Shown piece after piece: positions 25,104 through 33,686 of a DNA stretch of 64,000 nt. The notes below the pieces were generated by a model that did not search any database, was not told where the DNA came from, and saw nothing but the letters and a program-made list of their open reading frames with translations. Source of the stretch: Nocardioides sp. ChNu-153 (GTDB lineage Bacteria; Actinomycetota; Actinomycetes; Propionibacteriales; Nocardioidaceae); NCBI RefSeq assembly GCF_030466625.1, contig NZ_JADEVT010000001.1:700978-764977 (forward strand), read 5' to 3'. The translations under genes and the position numbers were made by a program. The number at the start of each line of letters is the position of its first letter. The stretch's first letter is position 1.

Positions 25104-26186
25104 ATGGCGAGCAAGGCGGCGGCGGCCGAGGTCATCGCGGGCGACCGCGCGGTGCGGGTCTCGAGCCCCGACCGCGTCATCTACCCCGCGACCGAGCGCA
25201 CCCCGGACATCACGAAGCTGCAGGTGGCGCAGTACGTCGCGGACGTGTCCGACGGCCTCGTGCGCGCCCTGCGCGAGCGGCCCACCGCGCTGGAGCGCTG
25301 GCCCCGCGGCGTGCTCCCGGGCATCGAGCTGTCGACCGGCCGGCCGGGCGAGAAGGCCGACGCGTTCTACCAGAAGCGCGTGCCGACGGGGGCTCCGCCG
25401 TACCTGGAGTCGGTAGAGATCACCTTCCCCTCGGGCCGCACGGCCCGCGAGATCTGCGTGACCGAGCCGGCCGTCGCCGTGTGGGCGGCGCAGATGGGCA
25501 CGATCACCTTCCACCCCTGGCCCGTGCGCCGCGCCGACGTCGACCGCCCCGACGAGCTGCGCATCGACCTCGACCCGCAACCCGGTACGACGTTCCGCGA
25601 CGCCGCGCGCGTCGCCGGCGTGGCCCGCGAGCTCCTCGCCGAGCACGGCGTCACGGGCTGGTGCAAGACCTCGGGCAACCGCGGGGTGCACGTCTACGTG
25701 CGCATCGAGCCACGCTGGGAGTTCACTGACGTGCGCCACGCGGCCATCGGGTTCGCCCGCGAGCTGGAGCGCCGCGACGACCAGGTGACGACGGCGTGGT
25801 GGAAGGAGGAGCGCGGGGAGCGGATCTTCGTCGACTACAACCAGAACTGCCGCGACCGCACGATCGCGTCGGCGTACTCCCTGCGGGCCCGCCCCGGTGC
25901 CCCCGTCTCGACGCCCCTGACCTGGGACGAGCTGGCCGCGCTGGAGGACCCGCGCGCGCTCAACCTGCTCACCGTGCCGGAGCGGCTCGCCGACGGCGAC
26001 CCGTGGGAGCGGATGGACGACGAGGCCCACTCGATCGAGCCGTTCCTCGCGATGTTCGCCGAGCAGGGGTCCGTCGAGCTGCCCTACCCGCCCGACCACC
26101 CCAAGATGCCCGGCGAGCCGCCGCGCGTGCAGCCGAGCAAGAAGGTCGCCGACCACTGGGACGCGGCCGGCAACCGGGTGGAGTGA
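25104..26186 (+). CDS. LigD-type non-homologous end-joining polymerase/primase (stand-alone)
   Basis: A 360-residue archaeo-eukaryotic primase-like polymerase equivalent to the POL domain of LigD, which fills and extends ends during double-strand-break repair. Motifs: VSSPDRVIYPA at the N-terminus, the metal pair in LRIDLDPQPG, the nucleotide-contact block CKTSGNRGVHVYVRI, and FVDYNQNCRDRTIASAYSLRARPGAPVSTPLTWDEL near the C-terminus. There is no ligase or nuclease domain in the same chain. A separate ATP ligase is encoded at 26.75-27.93 kb, but no Ku gene is in the window. Confidence 0.93.
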   Translation: MASKAAAAEVIAGDRAVRVSSPDRVIYPATERTPDITKLQVAQYVADVSDGLVRALRERPTALERWPRGVLPGIELSTGRPGEKADAFYQKRVPTGAPPYLESVEITFPSGRTAREICVTEPAVAVWAAQMGTITFHPWPVRRADVDRPDELRIDLDPQPGTTFRDAARVAGVARELLAEHGVTGWCKTSGNRGVHVYVRIEPRWEFTDVRHAAIGFARELERRDDQVTTAWWKEERGERIFVDYNQNCRDRTIASAYSLRARPGAPVSTPLTWDELAALEDPRALNLLTVPERLADGDPWERMDDEAHSIEPFLAMFAEQGSVELPYPPDHPKMPGEPPRVQPSKKVADHWDAAGNRVE

Positions 26187-26199
26187 CCCGTCCGGCGCC

Positions 26200-26219
26200 G
26201 GCCCGGCGGCCGCCGGGCC
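26200..26219. terminator. Perfect 20-bp palindrome between convergent genes
   Basis: GGCCCGGCGG directly followed by CCGCCGGGCC, filling the gap between the polymerase gene stop (26186) and the stop of the opposing gene (26220). It can act as a two-way terminator or stall site. Confidence 0.5.
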
Positions 26220-26756
26220 TCAGACGCCGGTGATGCCCTCGCCGTGGCCGTCGGCCTGCTCGGCGAACGTCTCCTGCTCGAGCAGGTGCAGCACCGGTAC
26301 GTCGAGGTGGCGCCGCGCCCGGGAGGTCCAGTCGACGCCGAAGAACTCCGCCACCACGTGGGGGCTGGTCAGCACGATGACCTCGGCCGCGTCGACGGCG
26401 GCGACGGTGGCGCGCAGCGCGTCGATGGGGTGGTCGTCGACGACGGCGCCCTGGGCGGTGGCGCCGTCGGCGCGCAGCAGCGCCAGCGTGCGCGCGAGGC
26501 CCTCGTGCGCCTCGACCTCGCTCTGGTCGTGCAGCTCGTCGAGGTCGATGCTCGCCAGCGCGTAGCTGGGGGAGCCCACGACGTCGCCGGAGCCCAGCGT
26601 GCCCACCGCGGTCGCGACGCGCTCGGCGGCGTCGTCGACGGGGAGGAGCACGTCGTACACCACCTCGTCGCCCAGCTCGAGGTGGAGCGACGTCACCTGA
26701 CGGGCGTCGAGCTCCGTCAGGGGCTGCTCGACGAGCAGGACGACGTGGTAGGTCAT
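26220..26756 (-). CDS. Conserved actinobacterial protein, universal-stress-like
   Basis: A 178-residue soluble protein. The first 100 residues have a beta-rich pattern (TYHVVLLVEQPLTELDARQVTSLHLELGDEVVYDVLLPVDDA) and the second half an alpha/beta Rossmann-like pattern (EVIVLTSPHVVAEFFGVDWTSRARRHLDVPVLHLLE) resembling a nucleotide-binding or universal-stress fold. I know similar proteins in Nocardioides-like genomes only under doubtful names, so I give no function. The ATG overlaps the stop of the upstream DNA ligase gene (ATGA), which means the two are translationally coupled and may share a role in stress or DNA repair. Confidence 0.7.
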   Translation of the reverse strand: MTYHVVLLVEQPLTELDARQVTSLHLELGDEVVYDVLLPVDDAAERVATAVGTLGSGDVVGSPSYALASIDLDELHDQSEVEAHEGLARTLALLRADGATAQGAVVDDHPIDALRATVAAVDAAEVIVLTSPHVVAEFFGVDWTSRARRHLDVPVLHLLEQETFAEQADGHGEGITGV

Positions 26757-27931
26757 GGCGTCTCCTCGGTGGTGCGGTCGGTCGGGGCTGCGGTGTCGGA
26801 CGGGGTCAGGACGGTGGTGAGGTCGTAGCCGACCGGCTCGTCGAGCTGGTCGTACCCGCAGGACGACGGGTCGCGGTCCGGCCGCCACCGCTTGAACTGC
26901 GCGGTGTGGCGGAAGCGGCGGCCCTCCATGTGGTCGTAGCCGACCTCGAGCACCCGCTCGGGCCGCAGCGGGGTGAAGGACAGGTCCTTGCCCGCGCTCC
27001 AGCGCGACTGCGTGCCGGGCACGCGGTCGGGGTTCGCGACGGCCCACTCCTCCCACGCGCCCCAGGGGTGCTCCTCGACCGGGCAGACCAGCGGCGCCAG
27101 CTCCTCGATCAGCTCGGCGCGGCGGGCGGCGGTGAACGAGGCGGAGACCCCCACGTGCTGCAGCGTGCCGTCCGCGTCGTGCAGGCCCAGCAGCAGCGAG
27201 CCGAGCAGGGGGCGCTCGGGGGTCGAGGTCTTGTGCTCCCGGTAGCCCGCGACCACCACGTCCGCGGTGCGCGCGTGCTTGATCTTCAGCATGGTGCGGC
27301 CGTTCTCCGTGTACGGCGCGTCGAGGGGCTTGGCGACGACCCCGTCGAGCCCGGCGCCCTCGAACTGCTCGAACCAGGCGGCGGCCTCGGCGGCGTCCGT
27401 CGTGGTGCGCACGAGGTGGCAGCCGGTCAGCCCGTCGTCGTGCACCCGGCCGGCGAGGTGGGCCAGCGCCTCGGCGAGGGCCGCGCGGCGCTCGGCGAAC
27501 GGCCGGTCGACGTACGACGTGTCGCCCAGCGCGAGGAGGTCGAAGGCCACGAACCCGGCCGGGACGGTCTCGGACAGCATCCGCACCCGCGAGGCCGCCG
27601 GGTGGATGCGCTCCTGCAGCACCTCGAACTGCAGGCGCGGCACTCCGTCCTCCCCGGGGGCGGACACGAACAGCTCGCCGTCGAGGACGCAGCGCTCCGG
27701 CAGCTGCTCGAGGACGGCGGCCACGACCTCGGGGAAGTAGCGCGTCAGGGGCTTGGTGTTGCGCGACGTCAGCTCGACCTCGTCGCCGTCGCGGAACACC
27801 AGGCAGCGGAAGCCGTCCCACTTGGGCTCGAACGACAGCCCGCCGCGGCCGGCCCAGGTGGCCGGGTCCGGCACCTGCGCGACCGACTTGGCCAGCATCG
27901 GCCGCACGGGCGGCATCACGGGCAGGTCCAC
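26753..27931 (-). CDS. ATP-dependent DNA ligase (LigC/LigD-ligase type)
   Basis: A 392-residue ligase with nucleotidyltransferase and OB-fold domains. The adenylated lysine is in FEPKWDGFRC (Lys37). Other motifs are CVLDGELFV (motif III), FVAFDLLALGD, GLDGVVAKPLDAPY (motif IV), MLKIKHARTADVVVAGY (motif V), and RHTAQFKRWRPDRDPSSCGYDQLDEP at the C-terminus. The pattern suits the LigC or LigD ligase group involved in repair rather than replication. It lies near a stand-alone LigD-type polymerase in convergent orientation, so the activities of LigD are split. A USP-like protein is coupled downstream. Confidence 0.93.
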   Translation of the reverse strand: MDLPVMPPVRPMLAKSVAQVPDPATWAGRGGLSFEPKWDGFRCLVFRDGDEVELTSRNTKPLTRYFPEVVAAVLEQLPERCVLDGELFVSAPGEDGVPRLQFEVLQERIHPAASRVRMLSETVPAGFVAFDLLALGDTSYVDRPFAERRAALAEALAHLAGRVHDDGLTGCHLVRTTTDAAEAAAWFEQFEGAGLDGVVAKPLDAPYTENGRTMLKIKHARTADVVVAGYREHKTSTPERPLLGSLLLGLHDADGTLQHVGVSASFTAARRAELIEELAPLVCPVEEHPWGAWEEWAVANPDRVPGTQSRWSAGKDLSFTPLRPERVLEVGYDHMEGRRFRHTAQFKRWRPDRDPSSCGYDQLDEPVGYDLTTVLTPSDTAAPTDRTTEETP

Positions 27932-28062
27932 GGGGCGACCCTATCCATGCGGCGCCACGAGCGCGGGGCGGGCGCGCCGCCGGGTCGCACAGGGTCGCAC
28001 GGGGTCGCACCGGGTCGCATAGGGTGGGGCACTGCCCGCGACGTCCGGCGACGCGCGCGCAT

Positions 28063-28141
28063 TCCCCGGTTGGTCTGCCGGCAGGGCCCGCCTGACTTTG
28101 AATCAGGACAAGCGACGTAGGTTCGACTCCTACCCGGGGAG
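28063..28141 (+). tRNA. tRNA-Gln (anticodon UUG)
   Basis: A complete cloverleaf can be drawn: acceptor TCCCCGG with CCGGGGA, anticodon stem CCTGA/TCAGG around the loop CTTTGAA (anticodon TTG), and T-arm GTAGG-TTCGACT-CCTAC. The discriminator is G and the CCA end is not encoded. By my folding the variable region is about 9 nt and the D-stem contains weak pairs, so the exact D-arm is uncertain. A tRNA-Gln next to glmU is a conserved arrangement in actinobacteria. Confidence 0.88.
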
Positions 28142-28178
28142 CCTCTCCCCGCGGGCGCCACGCGCCCCGAGGCCCGAC

Positions 28179-28184
28179 TAGGGT
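28179..28184 (+). promoter_or_regulatory. -10 box for glmU
   Basis: TAGGGT, 8 nt before the glmU ATG; a start on or near the ATG is likely. The tRNA ends 37 bp upstream. Confidence 0.45.
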
Positions 28185-28192
28185 GGGGCCGC

Positions 28193-29644
28193 ATGAGCGC
28201 GATCACCGTCATCGTCCTGGCCGCCGGCGGCGGCACGCGCATGAGGTCGAAGACCATGAAGGTCCTCCACCGCGTGGGCGGGCGCAGCATGGTGGGCCAC
28301 GTCCTGGCGGCAGCGCAGTCCGTCGCCCCCGACCGGGTGGTCACGGTCGTGGGCCACCAGCGCGAGCAGGTGGGCGCGCACGTGCTCGAGCTGGCGCCGG
28401 GATCGGTGCTGGCGGTGCAAGAGACCCAGGAGGGCACCGGCCACGCGGTCCGCGTGGCCGTCGAGGCCCTCGGCGGCCAGGTCGACGGCACCGTCGTCGT
28501 GCTGACGGCCGACACGCCCCTGCTGCGCGGCGACAGCCTCGCCGCGTTCCTCGCCGACCACGAGGCCGCCGAGCGCGCGGTCAGCATCCTGTCGGGCGAG
28601 GTGGCCGACCCGTTCGGCTACGGCCGGATCGTGCGCGACGAGGACGGCGACGTCCTCGCCATCGTCGAGCAGAAGGACGCCGACGCCGACCAGCGCGAGA
28701 TCCGCGAGATCAACTCCGGCATCCTCGCCTTCGACGGCGCGTTCCTCACCGAGGCCCTGGGCCGGATCGGCAACGACAACGCCAAGGGCGAGTACTACCT
28801 GACCGACGCGGTGGGCCTGGCCCGCGAGTCGGGCCTGACCGTCGGCGCCTACTGCCTGGAGGACGTGCGGCAGACCGAGGGCGCCAACGACCGCTCCCAG
28901 CTCGCGCGCCTGGGCAAGGAGATGAACCGCCGCATCCTCGAGCACTGGATGACCGAGGTGGGGGTCACGATCATGGACCCCGACACCACCTGGATCGAGG
29001 ACGACGTGGTGCTCGCCCGCGACGTCACGATCCTGCCGGGCACGCAGCTGCTCGGGGCGACGGTGGTCGCCGAGGACGCCGTCATCGGGCCCGACACCAC
29101 GCTGGAGGACTGCGAGGTCGGCGCCGGCGCCCGCGTCGTGCGCACCCACGGCCAGCTCGCCGTCGTCGGCGACGGGGCCCAGGTCGGCCCCTACGCCTAC
29201 CTGCGCCCGGGCACGCGCACCGGCACCGGCTCGAAGGTCGGCACGTTCGTCGAGACCAAGAACGCGGTGCTGGCCGACGGCGCGAAGGTGCCCCACCTGT
29301 CGTACGTCGGCGACGCCGAGGTCGGCGAGGGCAGCAACGTGGGCGCGGGCACCGTCTTCGCCAACTACGACGGCGTCGCGAAGCACCGCACGACGATCGG
29401 CCGCCACGCCCGCACCGGGTCGAACAACACCTTCGTGGCGCCCGTCACGATCGGCGACGGCGCGGGCACCGGCGCCGGCACGGTCGTGCGCGAGGACGTC
29501 CCGCCCGGCGCCCTGGCCGTCTCGGCCGGCCCGCAGCGCAACCTCGAGGGCTGGGCGGCCCGGCGCCGTCCGGGCACGGCGCAGGCCCGGGCGGCCGAGG
29601 CGGCGGGCGGGGAGGCGGGCGCGGAGGAGCGTCCCCACCCCTGA
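28193..29644 (+). CDS. glmU: Bifunctional UDP-GlcNAc pyrophosphorylase / GlcN-1-P acetyltransferase
   Basis: Makes UDP-GlcNAc for peptidoglycan in two steps: acetylation of glucosamine-1-P and uridylylation. 483 residues. The N-terminal Rossmann-like uridyltransferase opens with VLAAGGGTRMRSKTMKVLHRVGG and has ETQEGTGHAV and EINSGILAFDGAFL. The C-terminal left-handed beta helix runs from about residue 255 with hexapeptide repeats (TTWIEDDVVLARDVTILPGTQL, IGPDTTLEDCEVG). The acetyltransferase site includes YLRPGTRTGTGSKVGTFVETKNA, and NYDGVAKHRTTIG is the classic active-site block. Followed by prs, as in many actinobacteria. Confidence 0.97.
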   Translation: MSAITVIVLAAGGGTRMRSKTMKVLHRVGGRSMVGHVLAAAQSVAPDRVVTVVGHQREQVGAHVLELAPGSVLAVQETQEGTGHAVRVAVEALGGQVDGTVVVLTADTPLLRGDSLAAFLADHEAAERAVSILSGEVADPFGYGRIVRDEDGDVLAIVEQKDADADQREIREINSGILAFDGAFLTEALGRIGNDNAKGEYYLTDAVGLARESGLTVGAYCLEDVRQTEGANDRSQLARLGKEMNRRILEHWMTEVGVTIMDPDTTWIEDDVVLARDVTILPGTQLLGATVVAEDAVIGPDTTLEDCEVGAGARVVRTHGQLAVVGDGAQVGPYAYLRPGTRTGTGSKVGTFVETKNAVLADGAKVPHLSYVGDAEVGEGSNVGAGTVFANYDGVAKHRTTIGRHARTGSNNTFVAPVTIGDGAGTGAGTVVREDVPPGALAVSAGPQRNLEGWAARRRPGTAQARAAEAAGGEAGAEERPHP

Positions 29645-29728
29645 GTTGGCGCCACCCCCGCGGTAGGCGAGAATCGGCGGGGCCGACCGACCCCGGCCTC
29701 CCCCGAGCCCGACAGGAGCGCATCCGGC

Positions 29729-30712
29729 GTGAGCGGAATGAAGCTGACCACCGAGAAGAACCTCATGGTCTTCAGCGGACGGGCGCACCCCGAGCTCGCC
29801 GAGGAGGTCGCCGAGCTCGTCGGCACCGGCCTCGTGCCCTCCTCGATGTACGACTTCGCCAACTCGGAGAAGTACGTGCGCTACGAGGAGTCGGTGCGCG
29901 GCTGCGACGCCTTCGTGATCCAGAGCCACACGGCGCCGATCAACGAGTGGATCATGGAGCACCTGATCATGGTCGACGCGCTCAAGCGCGCCTCGGCCAA
30001 GCGCATCACGGTGGTCATGCCGTTCTACGGCTACAGCCGCCAGGACAAGAAGCACCGCGGCCGCGAGCCCATCTCCGCCCGTCTGGTCGCCGACCTGTTC
30101 AAGACGGCCGGCGCCGACCGCCTCATCTCGGTCGACCTGCACGCCGACCAGATCCAGGGCTACTTCGACGGCCCCGTCGACCACCTCATGGCGCTGCCCA
30201 TCCTGGCCGACTACGTCCGCGGCAAGTACGGCGCGGACGCCGACCTAGCAGTCGTCTCGCCCGACGCGGGGCGCATCAAGGTGGCCGAGCGCTGGTCGGC
30301 CCGTCTCGGGGGCGTGCCGCTCACGTTCATCCACAAGACGCGGCGCACCGACCGGCCGAACGAGACCGTCGCCAACCGCGTGGTCGGCGAGGTCGAGGGA
30401 CGCATGTGCGTGCTGGTCGACGACATGATCGACACCGGCGGCACGATCGTGAAGGCCGCCGAGGCCCTCCTGGAGCAGGGCGCCAAGGGCGTCATCATCG
30501 CCGCCACCCACGGCATCCTGTCCGACCCGGCCGTGGACCGGCTCAAGAACAGCCCGGCCACCGAGGTCATCCTCACGAACACGCTCCCGCTGGCCGCCGA
30601 CAAGCACTTCGACAAGCTGACGGTGCTGTCCATCGCGCCGCTGCTGGCGCGCGCCATCCGGGCCGTCTTCGAGGACGGCTCCGTGACGTCGATGTTCGAC
30701 GGGCACGCCTGA
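29729..30712 (+). CDS. prs: Ribose-phosphate pyrophosphokinase
   Basis: Makes PRPP from ribose-5-phosphate and ATP, feeding purine, pyrimidine, His, Trp and arabinogalactan precursor pathways. 327 residues. It contains MPFYGYSRQDKKHRGREPISARL (ATP and flexible loop), LISVDLHADQIQGYF (metal site), and the PRPP-binding loop VLVDDMIDTGGTI. Class I bacterial type. The GTG at 29729 follows AGGAG at about 10 nt; an ATG three codons later is a possible alternative. It lies 84 bp after glmU and is probably co-transcribed. Confidence 0.97.
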   Translation: MSGMKLTTEKNLMVFSGRAHPELAEEVAELVGTGLVPSSMYDFANSEKYVRYEESVRGCDAFVIQSHTAPINEWIMEHLIMVDALKRASAKRITVVMPFYGYSRQDKKHRGREPISARLVADLFKTAGADRLISVDLHADQIQGYFDGPVDHLMALPILADYVRGKYGADADLAVVSPDAGRIKVAERWSARLGGVPLTFIHKTRRTDRPNETVANRVVGEVEGRMCVLVDDMIDTGGTIVKAAEALLEQGAKGVIIAATHGILSDPAVDRLKNSPATEVILTNTLPLAADKHFDKLTVLSIAPLLARAIRAVFEDGSVTSMFDGHA

Positions 30713-30757
30713 GCCACGCATCCGGGGAAAAGCCGACGCGGGGTCGTCGGGGCGGCC

Positions 30758-30763
30758 TACGCT
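30758..30763 (+). promoter_or_regulatory. Candidate -10 box for the secreted protein/lipoprotein/kinase operon
   Basis: TACGCT, 67 nt before the ATG at 30831. Upstream lies GGGGAAAAGCC, which could contain the -35 region. Not verified. Confidence 0.35.
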
Positions 30764-30830
30764 GCCTCGACCGTCACCCTGCCAACGGCCCCGGGCGCGC
30801 GCCGGAGCCGACGCTCCTCGAGGAACGCCC

Positions 30831-33686
30831 ATGTCACCGTCTGGTCGACCGACCGCCCCGGCAGGCGGCCGCACCCCCCGTCGTACCGCCCGTCGCACCC
30901 CTCGCCGTAACGCCCGTCGCACGGCGCTGCTCGGCGTGCTCGCGACGCTGACCGCCGGCCTGGTCTCCGCGCCGCAGGTGGCGCTCGCCGCGCCCGAGAG
31001 CGTGCTGCGCGTCGTCGACGTGCGGCTCGGCGGTGACGGTGCCACGACGGCCGTGACGACGACGACCGTGCGCGACGCGGACGGCGACCTCAGCACCGAC
31101 GAGGAGACCCTCGACCCGGCGGACGCGACGCTGCCGGTGCGCGTGCTCACCTCGTGGCGCAGCGAGGACGGGGCGGGCACCGACCTCGCCGACCTCGCCG
31201 GGTACGACGGACGCGTCACCGTCGACGTGACGGTGCAGAACACCACGGTGCGGCCCGTGCCCGTCCGCTACGACAGCGGGGGCGAGGCGTTCGAGGAGCA
31301 CGCGCTCGTCGGCAGCCCGCTGACGGTCGTCGCCGGCACGGAGCTGCCCGGCGCGACGCGGGTCGTCACCTCGACGCTGGCCGACGACCCGGCGGCCACC
31401 AACGGGGTGCTGGGACGCACGAGCGACGGCACGCCGGTGGTGCAGTGGGCCGCGCTGCTGGCCCCGCCCCGCCTCGCGTCGACGGCGACGTTCCGCCTCG
31501 TCCTCGACGTCGACGACTTCGAGCCGCCGGTCCTCGACCTCAGCGTCCAGCCCGGGCTCGTCACCGACACCTCGCTCGACGGTCTCCTGCGCTCCGCGTT
31601 CGCGGACGGGCCGGGCAGCAACCGCCGGGTGCAGGACGAGACCATCGCCACGATCGAGGCCGTCAACACGGTGCTCCGCGATGCCGGCGCCTCCCTCGAC
31701 GCCATCCGCGCGAACCTGCAGGCCACCTCGACCGGCTTCGGTCGCCAGGCGCTCACCGAGCTGGGCGCCGGCCAGGAGGAGGTGCCCGCCCGCATCGCCG
31801 GCGTGGTCGCCGACCTCGAGGCGCTGTCGAACTCCGGGGGCACCGGGGCGCTGGACCGCACCATCGACCGTGCCGCCGAGCAGGGCGAGCGGGGGCTGGT
31901 CGAGGCGCTCGGCAGCATCCGCGTCCTGCTCGGCACCGCGGGCGCGACCCTCCCCGCGCCCGGCCCCGGTGCCGGGACGGGCTGCGCCGTCGCCACCCGC
32001 CCCCCGAGCGGCACGGACCTGCTGAGCCTCTTCCGCGGCGTCGAGTCGCAGTTCGAGGCCTTCGCCGGCTCGACCGGCGCCTGCCGCGCCGCCATCGCGG
32101 CCTCGCTCGAGCGCTCGGTCGGCACCGCCGCCGAGCTCGAGGCGCTGGCGACCGCACCGGACGCCACCGCCGCGTGCGGCACCTCGCGGTCGCTGGTCTG
32201 CGTCCTGGGCATCGCCCGCGGCGAGGTCGCCCGGGGCGCGGGCGAGCTGGTCGCGGCGGGCGCGGCGCTCGCGGCCGAGGTGAACCCGGCGGAGGAGACC
32301 GGCCGGGTGGTCGCCGGCATCGCCGGGCTGCGCACCGCCACCGCCCGGGTGGGTACGGCGCTCGCCGCGCTCTCGACGGCGGACGCGGCCACCACGGCGG
32401 CGGCCCTCGAGGACGTGCTCGCCGCCGCCCGCCTGCTCGTCGACGACCTGACGGCGCTGCAGGTCCTCCTGCAGTCGTCCGGCGACCTGGCCCGCGGGCT
32501 CGACGAGGTCGGGACGATCGCCACCACGCAGGCCGCGCTGCTCGACGGCGGCCTCGTGGCCGCGCTGGACGAGCTCGTGCGCACGGCCTGCCGCGCCCCG
32601 GAGCCCGACGCCAGCCCGGACCTGGTCGCCTTCCTCCAGGACGTGCTCGGCGCGCTGCCGGCCTGCGCGACGACGGGGGCGGAGCCCGACGTGACCGCAC
32701 AGCTCACCGGCGTGGCCGCGGCGTGGGACGAGGTGGCCGCGCTCGTGGGTGCGGGCGGCACCCTGCCCGCCGCCCTCGCCGACCTCAACACCTCCGTCGG
32801 CGGGCTGCTGGACACCGCGACGGACGTCGTGGGCGCCCTCGAGCAGGCCACGGCCCTGCCCGGCCAGCTCGCCGCGCTGGGCGACGCCATCTGCACCACG
32901 GCCGCGCGGGCCCGCGAGCTCGGTGAGGTGCCCCCGACCACGCAGCCCTGCCCCGCCCCCGAGCCCGGCGCCCCCACCGCGATCGACGTGCTCGCGGCCG
33001 CCTGGGACGGTCTCGCCGCCCGCAACGCCGACCTCGGCGACCGCGTGGGCGCGGCTTTCGGCGCCGCGCGGACGACGTACCTCGACGCCGCCCGGGGCGA
33101 CCTCGGCGCCGGCATGGCCGCTGCGGTCGGGGCCCAGCAGAGCGCGACGGACGACCTGGGCACCTTCCTCGGCGGTTTCGAGGCCGAGCTCGAGTCGGCC
33201 GGCGACCGGGCGTTCGCGGAGGGCAGCGACCGGGTCGAGGGCGTCGACGAGGCCGCCGCCGCGGCGCTCGGCTCCAGCCGGACCACCCTCACCGGCGACC
33301 TCGCCCGGGCGCGCGGCGCCCTGGCCGACCAGATCGGCGTCAACCAGGTCGCCCTGACGGGCACGAGCGCCGCCCTGTCGGAGCGGCTGCGCGCCACCGT
33401 CGCGGCGCTGGGCAGCCGCGAGGGCCGGGGGAGCGGCATCCTCGGCGCCCTGGCCTCGAACGCGCGGCAGGCCGACCGGGAGAACGGCAACCTCGTCGAG
33501 GCCGGCGGCACGACCAGCGCCTTCGCGGCCCTGCGCCGCCTCGACCTGCGCGACGCGAACCGGCAGCGGGCGCAGTCCGAGCTCGCCGCCCGGATGCAGG
33601 AGGAGCTGAGCCGCGCTGACGCCGACGCCGGCGCGGACGCCGACGTCCTCACCGTCTACGCGCTGCACCTCGGCGGTGCCGGGTGA
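30831..33686 (+). CDS. Large secreted Ala-rich helical protein, unknown function
   Basis: A 951-residue protein. The first 35 residues are strongly basic with RTARR/RTPRR repeats, followed by a signal peptide core (ALLGVLATLTAGLVSAPQVALA) with a probable cleavage after ALAAP. Residues about 55-270 look beta-rich and Ig-like (VTVDVTVQNTTVRPVPVRY, FRLVLDVDDFE). The remaining ~650 residues are long Ala/Leu/Asp/Glu helices typical of coiled coils. Eight cysteines are spread over the helical part. There is no C-terminal membrane anchor. GAGGAA precedes the ATG. GTGA overlap couples it to the lipoprotein gene. I recognise no family. Confidence 0.78.
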   Translation: MSPSGRPTAPAGGRTPRRTARRTPRRNARRTALLGVLATLTAGLVSAPQVALAAPESVLRVVDVRLGGDGATTAVTTTTVRDADGDLSTDEETLDPADATLPVRVLTSWRSEDGAGTDLADLAGYDGRVTVDVTVQNTTVRPVPVRYDSGGEAFEEHALVGSPLTVVAGTELPGATRVVTSTLADDPAATNGVLGRTSDGTPVVQWAALLAPPRLASTATFRLVLDVDDFEPPVLDLSVQPGLVTDTSLDGLLRSAFADGPGSNRRVQDETIATIEAVNTVLRDAGASLDAIRANLQATSTGFGRQALTELGAGQEEVPARIAGVVADLEALSNSGGTGALDRTIDRAAEQGERGLVEALGSIRVLLGTAGATLPAPGPGAGTGCAVATRPPSGTDLLSLFRGVESQFEAFAGSTGACRAAIAASLERSVGTAAELEALATAPDATAACGTSRSLVCVLGIARGEVARGAGELVAAGAALAAEVNPAEETGRVVAGIAGLRTATARVGTALAALSTADAATTAAALEDVLAAARLLVDDLTALQVLLQSSGDLARGLDEVGTIATTQAALLDGGLVAALDELVRTACRAPEPDASPDLVAFLQDVLGALPACATTGAEPDVTAQLTGVAAAWDEVAALVGAGGTLPAALADLNTSVGGLLDTATDVVGALEQATALPGQLAALGDAICTTAARARELGEVPPTTQPCPAPEPGAPTAIDVLAAAWDGLAARNADLGDRVGAAFGAARTTYLDAARGDLGAGMAAAVGAQQSATDDLGTFLGGFEAELESAGDRAFAEGSDRVEGVDEAAAAALGSSRTTLTGDLARARGALADQIGVNQVALTGTSAALSERLRATVAALGSREGRGSGILGALASNARQADRENGNLVEAGGTTSAFAALRRLDLRDANRQRAQSELAARMQEELSRADADAGADADVLTVYALHLGGAG

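Noticed and set aside
22611..26156. Long minus-strand open frame extending upstream of msrB
   Set aside because: Only the last 134 codons encode MsrB, with its own start and -10 box; the rest is antisense to well-supported genes.
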